Part shown: piece by piece, positions 1-15,100 of the stretch
Layout of the letters: every line of letters starts with the position of its first letter
Numbering within the stretch: position 1 is the stretch's first letter
NCBI GenBank assembly: GCA_039105265.1
Contig: JAPFFF010000053.1
Location: 1-64,000, forward strand
DNA length: 64,000 nt
DNA from: Tritrichomonas musculus
Taxonomy: Eukaryota; Parabasalia; Tritrichomonadida; Tritrichomonadidae
Reading direction: 5' to 3'
The notes under the pieces: model-generated
What the model saw: the letters and a program-made list of their open reading frames with translations, nothing else
Told to the model about the DNA's origin: nothing
Database searches by the model: none
Position numbers and translations under genes: made by a program

Positions 1-3000
1 AACTGCAGTTGAATCATCAGATTCAACGAGAACTGCAGTTTAATAATAAGATTCAACGAGAACTGCAGTTTAATAATAAGATGAAACAAGAACTGCAGTT
101 GAATAATCAGATGCAACGAGAACTGCAGTTGAATCATCAGATGCAGCGAGAACTGCAGTTTAATAATAAGATGAAACAAGAACTGCAGTTGAATCATCAG
201 ATGCAACGAGAACTGCAGTTGAATCATCAGATGCAACGAGAACTGCAGTTGAATCATCAGATGCAGCGAGAACTGCAGTTTAATAATAAGATGAAACAAG
301 AACTGCAGTTGAATCATCAGATGCAACGAGAACTGCAGTTGAATCATCAGATGCAACGAGAACTGCAGTTGAATCATCAGATGCAGCGAGAACTGCAGTT
401 TAATAATAAGATGAAACAAGAACTGCAGTTGAATCATCAGATTCAACGAGAACTGCAGTTGAATCATCAGATGCAACGAGAACTGCAGTTGAATCATCAG
501 ATGCAACGAGAACTGCAGTTGAATCATCAGATGCAACGAGAACTGCAGTTGAATCATCAGATTCAACGAGAACTGCAGTTGAATCATCAGATGCAACGAC
601 AACTGCAGTTGAATCATCAGATTCAACGAGAACTGCAGTTGAATCATCAGATGCAACGAGAACTGCAGTTGAATCATCAGATTCAACGAGAACTGCAGTT
701 TAATAATAAGATTCAACGAGAACTGCAGTTTAATAATAAGATGAAACAAGAACTGCAGTTGAATAATCAGATGCAACGAGAACTGCAGTTGAATCATCAG
801 ATTCAACGACAACTGCAGTTGAATCATCAGATTCAACGAGAACTGCAGTTGAATCATCAGATGCAACGAGAACTGCAGTTGAATCATCAGATTCAACGAG
901 AACTGCAGTTTAATAATAAGATTCAACGAGAACTGCAGTTTAATAATAAGATGAAACAAGAACTGCAGTTGAATAATCAGATGCAACGAGAACTGCAGTT
1001 GAATCATCAGATGCAACGAGAACTGCAGTTGAATCATCAGATGCAACGAGAACTGCAGTTGAATCATCAGATGCAACGAGAACTGCAGTTGAATCATCAG
1101 ATGCAACAAGAACTGCAGTTGAATCATCAGATGCAACGAGAACTGCAGTTGAATCATCAGATTCAACGAGAACTTCAGTTGAATCATCAGATTCAACGAG
1201 AACTGCAGTTGAATCATCAGATTCAACGAGAACTGCAGTTGAATCATCAGATTCAACGAGAACTTCAGTTGAATCATCAGATTCAACGAGAACTGCAGTT
1301 GAATCATCAGATGCAACGAGAACTGCAGTTGAATCATCAGATGAAACAAGAACTGCAGTTGAATCATCAGATGCAACGAGAACTGCAGTTGAATCATCAG
1401 ATGCAACGAGAACTGCAGTTGAATCATCAGATGCAACGAGAACTGCAGTTGAATCATCAGATGCAACGACAACTGCAGTTGAATCATCAGATGCAACGAG
1501 AACTGCAGTTGAATCATCAGATTCAACGAGAACTGCAGTTGAATCATCAGATGCAACGAGAACTGCAGTTGAATCATCAGATGCAACGAGAACTGCAGTT
1601 GAATCATCAGATTCAACGAGAACTGCAGTTGAATCATCAGATTCAACGAGAACTGCAGTTGAATCATCAGATTCAACGAGAACTGCAGTTGAATCATCAG
1701 ATGCAACGACAACTGCAGTTGAATCATCAGATGCAACGACAACTGCAGTTGAATCATCAGATGCAACGAGAACTGCAGTTGAATCATCAGATGCAACGAG
1801 AACTGCAGTTTAATAATAAGATTCAACGAGAACTGCAGTTGAATCATCAGATGAAACAAGAACTGCAGTTGAATCATCAGATGCAACAAGAACTGCAGTT
1901 GAATCATCAGATTCAACGAGAACTGCAGTTGAATCATCAGATTCAACGAGAACTGCAGTTGAACCATCAGATTCAACGAGAACTACAGTTGAATCATCAG
2001 ATTCAACGAGAACTGCAGTTGAATCATCAGATTCAACGAGAACTACAGTTGAATCATCAGATTCAACGAGAACTGCAGTTGAATCATCAGATGCAACGAG
2101 AACTACAGTTGAATCATCAGATTCAACGAGAACTGCAGTTGAATCATCAGATGCAACGACAACTGCAGTTGAATCATCAGATGCAACGACAACTGCAGTT
2201 GAATCATCAGATTCAACGAGAACTGCAGTTGAATCATCAGATGCAACGAGAACTGCAGTTGAATCATCAGATTCAACGAGAACTGCAGTTGAATCATCAG
2301 ATGCAACAAGAACTGCAGTTGAATCATCAGATTCAACGAGAACTGCAGTTGAATCATCAGATGCAACGAGAACTGCAGTTGAATCATCAGATGCAACGAG
2401 AACTGCAGTTGAATCATCAGATGCAACGAGAACTGCAGTTTAATAATAAGATTCAACAAGAACTGCAGTTTAATCATAAGATTCAACGAGAACTGCAGTT
2501 TAATCATAAGATTCAACGAGAACTGCAGTTTAATAATAAGATTCAACAAGAACTGCAGTTGAATCATCAGATGCAACGAGAACTGCAGTTGAATCATCAG
2601 ATTCAACGAGAACTGCAGTTGAATCATCAGATTCAACGAGAACTGCAGTTGAATCATCAGATGCAACGAGAACTGCAGCTGAATCATCAGATGCAACGAG
2701 AACTGCAGTTGAATCATCAGATGCAACGAGAACTGCAGTTGAATCATCAGATTCAACGAGAACTGCAGTTGAATCATCAGATGCAACGAGAACTGCAGTT
2801 GAACCATCAGATTCAACGAGAACTGCAGTTGAATCATCAGATGCAACGAGAACTACAGTTGAATCATCAGATTCAACGAGAACTGCAGTTGAATCATCAG
2901 ATGCAACGAGAACTACAGTTGAATCATCAGATTCAACGAGAACTGCAGTTGAATCATCAGATGCAACAAGAACTGCAGTTGAATCATCAGATTCAACGAG

Positions 3001-6000
3001 AACTGCAGTTGAATCATCAGATTCAACGAGAACTGCAGTTGAACCATCAGATTCAACGAGAACTACAGTTGAATCATCAGATTCAACGAGAACTGCAGTT
3101 GAATCATCAGATTCAACGAGAACTACAGTTGAATCATCAGATTCAACGAGAACTGCAGTTGAATCATCAGATGCAACGAGAACTACAGTTGAATCATCAG
3201 ATTCAACGAGAACTGCAGTTGAATCATCAGATGCAACGACAACTGCAGTTGAATCATCAGATGCAACGACAACTGCAGTTGAATCATCAGATTCAACGAG
3301 AACTGCAGTTGAATCATCAGATGCAACGAGAACTGCAGTTGAATCATCAGATGCAACGAGAACTGCAGTTTAATAATAAGATGAAACAAGAACTGCAGTT
3401 GAATCATCAGATGCAACGAGAACTGCAGTTGAATCATCAGATGCAACGAGAACTGCAGTTGAATCATCAGATGCAACGACAACTGCAGTTGAATCATCAG
3501 ATGCAACGAGAACTGCAGTTGAATCATCAGATGCAACGAGAACTGCAGTTTAATAATAAGATGAAACAAGAACTGCAGTTGAATCATCAGATGCAACGAC
3601 AACTGCAGTTGAATCATCAGATGCAACGACAACTGCAGTTGAATCATCAGATGCAACGAGAACTGCAGTTGAATCATCAGATTCAACGAGAACTGCAGTT
3701 GAATCATCAGATTCAACGAGAACTGCAGTTGAATCATCAGATGCAACGAGAACTGCAGTTGAATCATCAGATTCAACGAGAACTGCAGTTGAACCATCAG
3801 ATTCAACGAGAACTGCAGTTGAACCATCAGATTCAACGAGAACTGCAGTTGAATCATCAGATGCAACGAGAACTGCAGTTGAATCATCAGATGCAACGAG
3901 AACTACAGTTGAATCATCAGATTCAACGAGAACTGCAGTTGAATCATCAGATTCAACGAGAACTGCAGTTGAATCATCAGATTCAACGAGAACTGCAGTT
4001 GAATCATCAGATGCAACGAGAACTGCAGTTGAATCATCAGATGCAACGAGAACTACAGTTGAATCATCAGATTCAACGAGAACTGCAGTTGAATCATCAG
4101 ATTCAACGAGAACTGCAGTTGAATCATCAGATTCAACGAGAACTGCAGTTGAATCATCAGATGCAACGAGAACTGCAGTTGAATCATCAGATTCAACGAG
4201 AACTACAGTTGAATCATCAGATGCAACGAGAACTGCAGTTGAATCATCAGATGCAACGAGAACTGCAGTTGAATCATCAGATGCAACGAGAACTGCAGTT
4301 GAATCATCAGATTCAACGAGAACTGCAGTTGAATCATCAGATGCAACGAGAACTGCAGTTGAATCATCAGATTCAACGAGAACTGCAGTTGAACCATCAG
4401 ATTCAACGAGAACTGCAGTTGAATCATCAGATGCAACGAGAACTGCAGTTGAATCATCAGATGCAACGAGAACTGCAGTTTAATAATAAGATGCAACGAG
4501 AACTGCAGTTGAATCATCAGATGCAACGAGAACTGCAGTTGAATCATCAGATGCAACGAGAACTGCAGTTGAATCATCAGATTCAACGAGAACTGCAGTT
4601 GAATCATCAGATGCAACGAGAACTGCAGTTGAATCATCAGATGCAACGAGAACTGCAGTTGAATCATCAGATTCAACGAGAACTGCAGTTGAATCATCAG
4701 ATTCAACGAGAACTGCAGTTGAATCATCAGATTCAACGAGAACTGCAGTTGAATCATCAGATGCAACGAGAACTGCAGTTGAATCATCAGATTCAACGAG
4801 AACTACAGTTGAATCATCAGATGCAACGAGAACTGCAGTTGAATCATCAGATGCAACGAGAACTGCAGTTGAATCATCAGATGCAACGAGAACTGCAGTT
4901 GAATCATCAGATTCAACGAGAACTGCAGTTGAATCATCAGATGCAACGAGAACTGCAGTTGAATCATCAGATTCAACGAGAACTGCAGTTGAACCATCAG
5001 ATTCAACGAGAACTGCAGTTGAATCATCAGATGCAACGAGAACTGCAGTTGAATCATCAGATGCAACGAGAACTGCAGTTTAATAATAAGATGCAACGAG
5101 AACTGCAGTTGAATCATCAGATGCAACGAGAACTGCAGTTGAATCATCAGATGCAACGAGAACTGCAGTTGAATCATCAGATGCAGCGAGAACTGCAGTT
5201 TAATAATAAGATGAAACAAGAACTGCAGTTGAATCATCAGATGCAACGAGAACTGTAGTTGAATCATCAGATGCAACGAGAACTGCAGTTGAATCATCAG
5301 ATGCAACGAGAACTGCAGTTGAATCATCAGATGCAGCGAGAACTGCAGTTTAATAATAAGATGAAACAAGAACTGCAGTTGAATCATCAGATGCAACGAG
5401 AACTGCAGTTGAATCATCAGATGCAACGAGAACTGCAGTTGAATCATCAGATGTAGCGAGAACTGCAGTTTAATAATAAGATGAAACAAGAACTGCAGTT
5501 GAATCATCAGATTCAACGAGAACTGCAGTTGAATCATCAGATGCAACGAGAACTGCAGTTGAATCATCAGATGCAACGAGAACTGCAGTTGAATCATCAG
5601 ATGCAACGAGAACTGCAGTTGAATCATCAGATTCAACGAGAACTGCAGTTGAATCATCAGATGCAACGACAACTGCAGTTGAATCATCAGATTCAACGAG
5701 AACTGCAGTTGAATCATCAGATTCAACGAGAACTGCAGTTGAATCATCAGATGCAACGAGAACTGCAGTTGAATCATCAGATTCAACGAGAACTGCAGTT
5801 TAATAATAAGATTCAACGAGAACTGCAGTTTAATAATAAGATGAAACAAGAACTGCAGTTGAATAATCAGATGCAACGAGAACTGCAGTTGAATCATCAG
5901 ATTCAACGACAACTGCAGTTGAATCATCAGATTCAACGAGAACTGCAGTTGAATCATCAGATGCAACGAGAACTGCAGTTGAATCATCAGATTCAACGAG

Positions 6001-9000
6001 AACTGCAGTTTAATAATAAGATTCAACGAGAACTGCAGTTTAATAATAAGATGAAACAAGAACTGCAGTTGAATAATCAGATGCAACGAGAACTGCAGTT
6101 GAATCATCAGATTCAACGAGAACTTCAGTTGAATCATCAGATGCAACGAGAACTGCAGTTGAATCATCAGATGAAACAAGAACTGCAGTTGAATCATCAG
6201 ATTCAACGAGAACTGCAGTTGAACCATCAGATTCAACGAGAACTGCAGTTGAATCATCAGATGCAACGACAACTGCAGTTGAATCATCAGATGCAACGAG
6301 AACTGCAGTTGAATCATCAGATGAAACAAGAACTGCAGTTGAATAATCAGATGCAACGAGAACTGCAGTTGAATCATCAGATTCAACGAGAACTTCAGTT
6401 GAATCATCAGATTCAACGAGAACTGCAGTTGAATCATCAGATGCAATGAGAACTGCAGTTGAATCATCAGATGAAACAAGAACTGCAGTTGAATAATCAG
6501 ATGCAACGAGAACTGCAGTTGAATCATCAGATGCAACGAGAACTGCAGTTGAATCATCAGATGCAACGAGAACTGCAGTTGAATCATCAGATTCAACGAG
6601 AACTGCAGTTGAATCATCAGATGCAACGAGAACTGCAGTTGAATCATCAGATTCAACGAGAACTTCAGTTGAATCATCAGATTCAACGAGAACTGCAGTT
6701 GAATCATCAGATGCAACGAGAACTGCAGTTGAATCATCAGATGAAACAAGAACTGCAGTTGAATCATCAGATGCAACGAGAACTGCAGTTGAATCATCAG
6801 ATGCAACGAGAACTGCAGTTGAATCATCAGATGCAACGAGAACTGCAGTTGAATCATCAGATGCAACGAGAACTGCAGTTGAATCATCAGATGCAACGAG
6901 AACTGCAGTTGAATCATCAGATTCAACGAGAACTGCAGTTGAATCATCAGATGCAACGAGAACTGCAGTTGAATCATCAGATGCAACGAGAACTGCAGTT
7001 GAATCATCAGATTCAACGAGAACTGCAGTTGAATCATCAGATTCAACGAGAACTGCAGTTGAATCATCAGATTCAACGAGAACTGCAGTTGAATCATCAG
7101 ATGCAACGACAACTGCAGTTGAATCATCAGATGCAACGACAACTGCAGTTGAATCATCAGATGCAACGAGAACTGCAGTTGAATCATCAGATGCAACGAG
7201 AACTGCAGTTTAATAATAAGATTCAACGAGAACTGCAGTTGAATCATCAGATGAAACAAGAACTGCAGTTGAATCATCAGATGCAACAAGAACTGCAGTT
7301 GAATCATCAGATTCAACGAGAACTGCAGTTGAATCATCAGATTCAACGAGAACTGCAGTTGAACCATCAGATTCAACGAGAACTACAGTTGAATCATCAG
7401 ATTCAACGAGAACTGCAGTTGAATCATCAGATTCAACGAGAACTACAGTTGAATCATCAGATTCAACGAGAACTGCAGTTGAATCATCAGATGCAACGAG
7501 AACTACAGTTGAATCATCAGATTCAACGAGAACTGAGTTAAATCATCAGATGCAACGACAACTGCAGTTGAATCATCAGATGCAACGACAACTGCAGTTG
7601 AATCATCAGATTCAACGAGAACTACAGTTGAATCATCAGATGCAACGAGAACTGCAGTTGAATCATCAGATTCAACGAGAACTGCAGTTGAATCATCAGA
7701 TGCAACAAGAACTGCAGTTGAATCATCAGATGCAACGAGAACTGCAGTTGAATCATCAGATGCAACGAGAACTGCAGTTGAATCATCAGATGCAACGAGA
7801 ACTGCAGTTGAATCATCAGATGCAACGAGAACTGCAGTTGAATCATCAGATGCAACGAGAACTGCAGTTTAATAATAAGATTCAACAAGAACTGCAGTTT
7901 AATCATAAGATTCAACGAGAACTGCAGTTTAATCATAAGAGTCAACGAGAACTGCAGTTTAATAATAAGATTCAACAAGAACTGCAGTTGAATCATCAGA
8001 TGCAACGAGAACTGCAGTTGAATCATCAGATTCAACGAGAACTGCAGTTGAATCATCAGATTCAACGAGAACTGCAGTTGAATCATCAGATGCAACGAGA
8101 ACTGCAGTTGAATCATCAGATGCAACGAGAACTGCAGTTGAATCATCAGATGCAACGAGAACTGCAGTTGAATCATCAGATTCAACGAGAACTGCAGTTG
8201 AATCATCAGATGCAACGAGAACTGCAGTTGAACCATCAGATTCAACGAGAACTGCAGTTGAATCATCAGATGCAACGAGAACTACAGTTGAATCATCAGA
8301 TTCAACGAGAACTGCAGTTGAATCATCAGATGCAACGAGAACTACAGTTGAATCATCAGATTCAACGAGAACTGCAGTTGAATCATCAGATGCAACAAGA
8401 ACTGCAGTTGAATCATCAGATTCAACGAGAACTGCAGTTGAATCATCAGATTCAACGAGAACTGCAGTTGAACCATCAGATTCAACGAGAACTACAGTTG
8501 AATCATCAGATTCAACGAGAACTGCAGTTGAATCATCAGATTCAACGAGAACTACAGTTGAATCATCAGATTCAACGAGAACTGCAGTTGAATCATCAGA
8601 TGCAACGAGAACTGCAGTTTAATAATAAGATGAAACAAGAACTGCAGTTGAATCATCAGATGCAACGACAACTGCAGTTGAATCATCAGATGCAACGAGA
8701 ACTGCAGTTGAATCATCAGATGCAACGAGAACTGCAGTTGAATCATCAGATTCAACGAGAACTGCAGTTGAATCATCAGATTCAACGAGAACTGCAGTTG
8801 AATCATCAGATGCAACGAGAACTGCAGTTGAATCATCAGATGCAACGAGAACTACAGTTGAATCATCAGATTCAACGAGAACTGCAGTTGAACCATCAGA
8901 TTCAACGAGAACTGCAGTTGAACCATCAGATTCAACGAGAACTGCAGTTGAATCATCAGATTCAACGAGAACTGCAGTTGAACCATCAGATTCAACGAGA

Positions 9001-12000
9001 ACTGCAGTTGAATCATCAGATTCAACGAGAACTGCAGTTGAACCATCAGATTCAACGAGAACTGCAGTTGAACCATCAGATTCAACGAGAACTGCAGTTG
9101 AATCATCAGATGCAACGAGAACTACAGTTGAATCATCAGATTCAACGAGAACTGCAGTTGAATCATCAGATTCAACGAGAACTGCAGTTGAATCATCAGA
9201 TTCAACGAGAACTGCAGTTGAATCATCAGATGCAACGAGAACTGCAGTTGAATCATCAGATGCAACGAGAACTACAGTTGAATCATCAGATTCAACGAGA
9301 ACTGCAGTTGAATCATCAGATTCAACGAGAACTGCAGTTGAATCATCAGATTCAACGAGAACTGCAGTTGAATCATCAGATGCAACGAGAACTGCAGTTG
9401 AATCATCAGATTCAACGAGAACTGCAGTTGAACCATCAGATTCAACGAGAACTGCAGTTGAATCATCAGATGCAACGAGAACTGCAGTTGAATCATCAGA
9501 TGCAACGAGAACTGCAGTTGAATCATCAGATTCAACGAGAACTGCAGTTGAATCATCAGATGCAACGAGAACTGCAGTTGAATCATCAGATTCAACGAGA
9601 ACTGCAGTTGAACCATCAGATTCAACGAGAACTGCAGTTGAATCATCAGATGCAACGAGAACTGCAGTTGAATCATCAGATGCAACGAGAACTGCAGTTT
9701 AATAATAAGATGCAACGAGAACTGCAGTTGAATCATCAGATGCAACGAGAACTGCAGTTGAATCATCAGATGCAACGAGAACTGCAGTTGAATCATCAGA
9801 TGCAGCGAGAACTGCAGTTTAATAATAAGATGAAACAAGAACTGCAGTTGAATCATCAGATGCAACGAGAACTGTAGTTGAATCATCAGATGCAACGAGA
9901 ACTGCAGTTGAATCATCAGATGCAACGAGAACTGCAGTTGAATCATCAGATGCAGCGAGAACTGCAGTTTAATAATAAGATGAAACAAGAACTGCAGTTG
10001 AATCATCAGATGCAACGAGAACTGCAGTTGAATCATCAGATGCAACGAGAACTGCAGTTGAATCATCAGATGCAGCGAGAACTGCAGTTTAATAATAAGA
10101 TGAAACAAGAACTGCAGTTGAATCATCAGATTCAACGAGAACTGCAGTTGAATCATCAGATGCAACGAGAACTGCAGTTGAATCATCAGATGCAACGAGA
10201 ACTGCAGTTGAATCATCAGATGCAACGAGAACTGCAGTTGAATCATCAGATTCAACGAGAACTGCAGTTGAATCATCAGATGCAACGAGAACTGCAGTTG
10301 AATCATCAGATTCAACGAGAACTACAGTTGAATCATCAGATTCAACGAGAACTGCAGTTGAATCATCAGATGCAGCGAGAACTGCAGTTTAATAATAAGA
10401 TGAAACAAGAACTGCAGTTGAATCATCAGATGCAACGAGAACTGCAGTTGAATCATCAGATTCAACGAGAACTACCGTTTAATATTAAGATGCAACAAGA
10501 ACTGCAGTTGAATCATCAGATTCAACGAGAACTACAGTTGAATCATCAGATTCAACGAGAACTGCAGTTGAATCATCAGATGCAACGAGAACTACAGTTG
10601 AATCATCAGATTCAACGAGAACTGCAGTTGAATCATCAGATTCAACGAGAACTGCAGTTGAATCATCAGATTCAACGAGAACTACAGTTGAATCATCAGA
10701 TTCAACGAGAACTGCAGTTGAATCATCAGATGCAACGAGAACTACAGTTGAATCATCAGATTCAACGAGAACTGCAGTTGAATCATCAGATGCAACGACA
10801 ACTGCAGTTGAATCATCAGATGCAACGACAACTGCAGTTGAATCATCAGATTCAACGAGAACTGCAGTTGAATCATCAGATGCAACGAGAACTGCAGTTG
10901 AATCATCAGATTCAACGAGAACTGCAGTTGAATCATCAGATTCAACGAGAACTGCAGTTGAATCATCAGATTCAACGAGAACTGCAGTTGAATCATCAGA
11001 TGCAACGACAACTGCAGTTGAATCATCAGATGCAACGAGAACTGCAGTTGAATCATCAGATTCAACGAGAACTGCAGTTTAATAATAAGATGAAACAAGA
11101 ACTGCAGTTGAATCATCAGATGCAACGAGAACTGCAGTTGAATCATCAGATGCAACGAGAACTGCAGTTGAATCATCAGATGCAACGACAACTGCAGTTG
11201 AATCATCAGATGCAACGAGAACTGCAGTTGAATCATCAGATGCAACGAGAACTGCAGTTTAATAATAAGATGAAACAAGAACTGCAGTTGAATCATCAGA
11301 TGCAACGACAACTGCAGTTGAATCATCAGATGCAACGAGAACTGCAGTTGAATCATCAGATGCAACGAGAACTGCAGTTGAATCATCAGATTCAACGAGA
11401 ACTGCAGTTGAATCATCAGATTCAACGAGAACTGCAGTTGAATCATCAGATGCAACGAGAACTGCAGTTGAATCATCAGATGCAACGAGAACTACAGTTG
11501 AATCATCAGATTCAACGAGAACTGCAGTTGAACCATCAGATTCAACGAGAACTGCAGTTGAACCATCAGATTCAACGAGAACTGCAGTTGAATCATCAGA
11601 TGCAACGAGAACTGCAGTTGAATCATCAGATGCAACGAGAACTGCAGTTTAATAATAAGATGCAACAAGAACTGCAGTTGAATCATCAGATGCAACGAGA
11701 ACTGCAGTTGAATCATCAGATGCAACGACAACTGCAGTTGAATCATCAGATGCAGCGAGAACTGCAGTTGAATCATCAGATTCAACGAGAACTGCAGTTG
11801 AATCATCAGATTCAACGAGAACTGCAGTTGAATCATCAGATGCAACGAGAACTGCAGTTGAATCATCAGATGCAACGAGAACTACAGTTGAATCATCAGA
11901 TTCAACGAGAACTGCAGTTGAATCATCAGATTCAACGAGAACTGCAGTTGAATCATCAGATTCAACGAGAACTGCAGTTGAATCATCAGATGCAACGAGA

Positions 12001-12179
12001 ACTGCAGTTGAATCATCAGATTCAACGACAACTGCAGTTGAACCATCAGATTCAACGAGAACTGCAGTTGAATCATCAGATGCAACGAGAACTGCAGTTG
12101 AATCATCAGATGCAACGAGAACTGCAGTTGAATCATCAGATTCAACGAGAACTGCAGTTGAATCATCAGATGCAACGAG
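1..12179 (+). repeat. Higher-order repeat block, copy A of the left arm
   Basis: The order of unit variants in this stretch recurs about 12.2 kb later. Shared rare markers are: CAG-to-TAG units ending at 5,258 and 9,877 (copy B 17,497 and 22,146), ATGTAGCGAG at 5,447-5,456 (17,686-17,695), a CGA-to-TGA unit at 6,449 (18,718), a one-base loss at about 7,535 (19,804), and a GTC-bearing unit at 7,941 (20,210). The offset is 12,179 bp near the window start, 12,239 bp at 5,258 and 12,269 bp after 6,449. It therefore changes only by whole 30-bp units. The two TAG markers inside the copy are 4,619 bp apart, showing an older nested duplication. The left limit is the window edge, so the true block may begin earlier. 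Confidence 0.85.
10471..10500 (+). repeat. Right-arm-type unit inside the left arm
   Basis: This unit reads ACTACCGTTT, then AATATTAAGA, then TGCAACAAGA. It is the only unit I found in the left arm with the AATATTAAG middle module and the CCG change in the first module. Its exact reverse complement is common in the right arm (for example around 31,261-31,290, 33,751-33,780 and 39,781-39,810). It suggests sequence exchange between the two arms, or a shared ancestral variant. Confidence 0.75.
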
Positions 12180-15100
12180 AACTGCAGTTGAATCATCAGA
12201 TTCAACGAGAACTGCAGTTTAATAATAAGATTCAACGAGAACTGCAGTTTAATAATAAGATGAAACAAGAACTGCAGTTGAATAATCAGATGCAACGAGA
12301 ACTGCAGTTGAATCATCAGATGCAGCGAGAACTGCAGTTTAATAATAAGATGAAACAAGAACTGCAGTTGAATCATCAGATGCAACGAGAACTGCAGTTG
12401 AATCATCAGATGCAACGAGAACTGCAGTTGAATCATCAGATGCAGCGAGAACTGCAGTTTAATAATAAGATGAAACAAGAACTGCAGTTGAATCATCAGA
12501 TGCAACGAGAACTGCAGTTGAATCATCAGATGCAACGAGAACTGCAGTTGAATCATCAGATGCAGCGAGAACTGCAGTTTAATAATAAGATGAAACAAGA
12601 ACTGCAGTTGAATCATCAGATTCAACGAGAACTGCAGTTGAATCATCAGATGCAACGAGAACTGCAGTTGAATCATCAGATGCAACGAGAACTGCAGTTG
12701 AATCATCAGATGCAACGAGAACTGCAGTTGAATCATCAGATTCAACGAGAACTGCAGTTGAATCATCAGATGCAACGACAACTGCAGTTGAATCATCAGA
12801 TTCAACGAGAACTGCAGTTGAATCATCAGATGCAACGAGAACTGCAGTTGAATCATCAGATTCAACGAGAACTGCAGTTTAATAATAAGATTCAACGAGA
12901 ACTGCAGTTTAATAATAAGATGAAACAAGAACTGCAGTTGAATAATCAGATGCAACGAGAACTGCAGTTGAATCATCAGATTCAACGACAACTGCAGTTG
13001 AATCATCAGATTCAACGAGAACTGCAGTTGAATCATCAGATGCAACGAGAACTGCAGTTGAATCATCAGATTCAACGAGAACTGCAGTTTAATAATAAGA
13101 TTCAACGAGAACTGCAGTTTAATAATAAGATGAAACAAGAACTGCAGTTGAATAATCAGATGCAACGAGAACTGCAGTTGAATCATCAGATGCAACGAGA
13201 ACTGCAGTTGAATCATCAGATGCAACGAGAACTGCAGTTGAATCATCAGATGCAACGAGAACTGCAGTTGAATCATCAGATGCAACAAGAACTGCAGTTG
13301 AATCATCAGATGCAACGAGAACTGCAGTTGAATCATCAGATTCAACGAGAACTTCAGTTGAATCATCAGATTCAACGAGAACTGCAGTTGAATCATCAGA
13401 TTCAACGAGAACTGCAGTTGAATCATCAGATTCAACGAGAACTTCAGTTGAATCATCAGATTCAACGAGAACTGCAGTTGAATCATCAGATGCAACGAGA
13501 ACTGCAGTTGAATCATCAGATGAAACAAGAACTGCAGTTGAATCATCAGATGCAACGAGAACTGCAGTTGAATCATCAGATGCAACGAGAACTGCAGTTG
13601 AATCATCAGATGCAACGAGAACTGCAGTTGAATCATCAGATGCAACGACAACTGCAGTTGAATCATCAGATGCAACGAGAACTGCAGTTGAATCATCAGA
13701 TTCAACGAGAACTGCAGTTGAATCATCAGATGCAACGAGAACTGCAGTTGAATCATCAGATGCAACGAGAACTGCAGTTGAATCATCAGATTCAACGAGA
13801 ACTGCAGTTGAATCATCAGATTCAACGAGAACTGCAGTTGAATCATCAGATTCAACGAGAACTGCAGTTGAATCATCAGATGCAACGACAACTGCAGTTG
13901 AATCATCAGATGCAACGACAACTGCAGTTGAATCATCAGATGCAACGAGAACTGCAGTTGAATCATCAGATGCAACGAGAACTGCAGTTTAATAATAAGA
14001 TTCAACGAGAACTGCAGTTGAATCATCAGATGAAACAAGAACTGCAGTTGAATCATCAGATGCAACAAGAACTGCAGTTGAATCATCAGATTCAACGAGA
14101 ACTGCAGTTGAATCATCAGATGCAACGAGAACTGCAGTTGAATCATCAGATGAAACAAGAACTGCAGTTGAATCATCAGATTCAACGAGAACTGCAGTTG
14201 AACCATCAGATTCAACGAGAACTGCAGTTGAATCATCAGATGCAACGACAACTGCAGTTGAATCATCAGATGCAACGAGAACTGCAGTTGAATCATCAGA
14301 TGAAACAAGAACTGCAGTTGAATCATCAGATTCAACGAGAACTGCAGTTGAACCATCAGATTCAACGAGAACTACAGTTGAATCATCAGATTCAACGAGA
14401 ACTGCAGTTGAATCATCAGATTCAACGAGAACTACAGTTGAATCATCAGATTCAACGAGAACTGCAGTTGAATCATCAGATGCAACGAGAACTACAGTTG
14501 AATCATCAGATTCAACGAGAACTGCAGTTGAATCATCAGATGCAACGACAACTGCAGTTGAATCATCAGATGCAACGACAACTGCAGTTGAATCATCAGA
14601 TTCAACGAGAACTGCAGTTGAATCATCAGATGCAACGAGAACTGCAGTTGAATCATCAGATTCAACGAGAACTGCAGTTGAATCATCAGATGCAACAAGA
14701 ACTGCAGTTGAATCATCAGATTCAACGAGAACTGCAGTTGAATCATCAGATGCAACGAGAACTGCAGTTGAATCATCAGATGCAACGAGAACTGCAGTTG
14801 AATCATCAGATGCAACGAGAACTGCAGTTGAATCATCAGATGCAACGAGAACTGCAGTTTAATAATAAGATTCAACAAGAACTGCAGTTTAATCATAAGA
14901 TTCAACGAGAACTGCAGTTTAATCATAAGATTCAACGAGAACTGCAGTTTAATAATAAGATTCAACAAGAACTGCAGTTGAATCATCAGATGCAACGAGA
15001 ACTGCAGTTGAATCATCAGATTCAACGAGAACTGCAGTTGAATCATCAGATTCAACGAGAACTGCAGTTGAATCATCAGATGCAACGAGAACTGCAGCTG

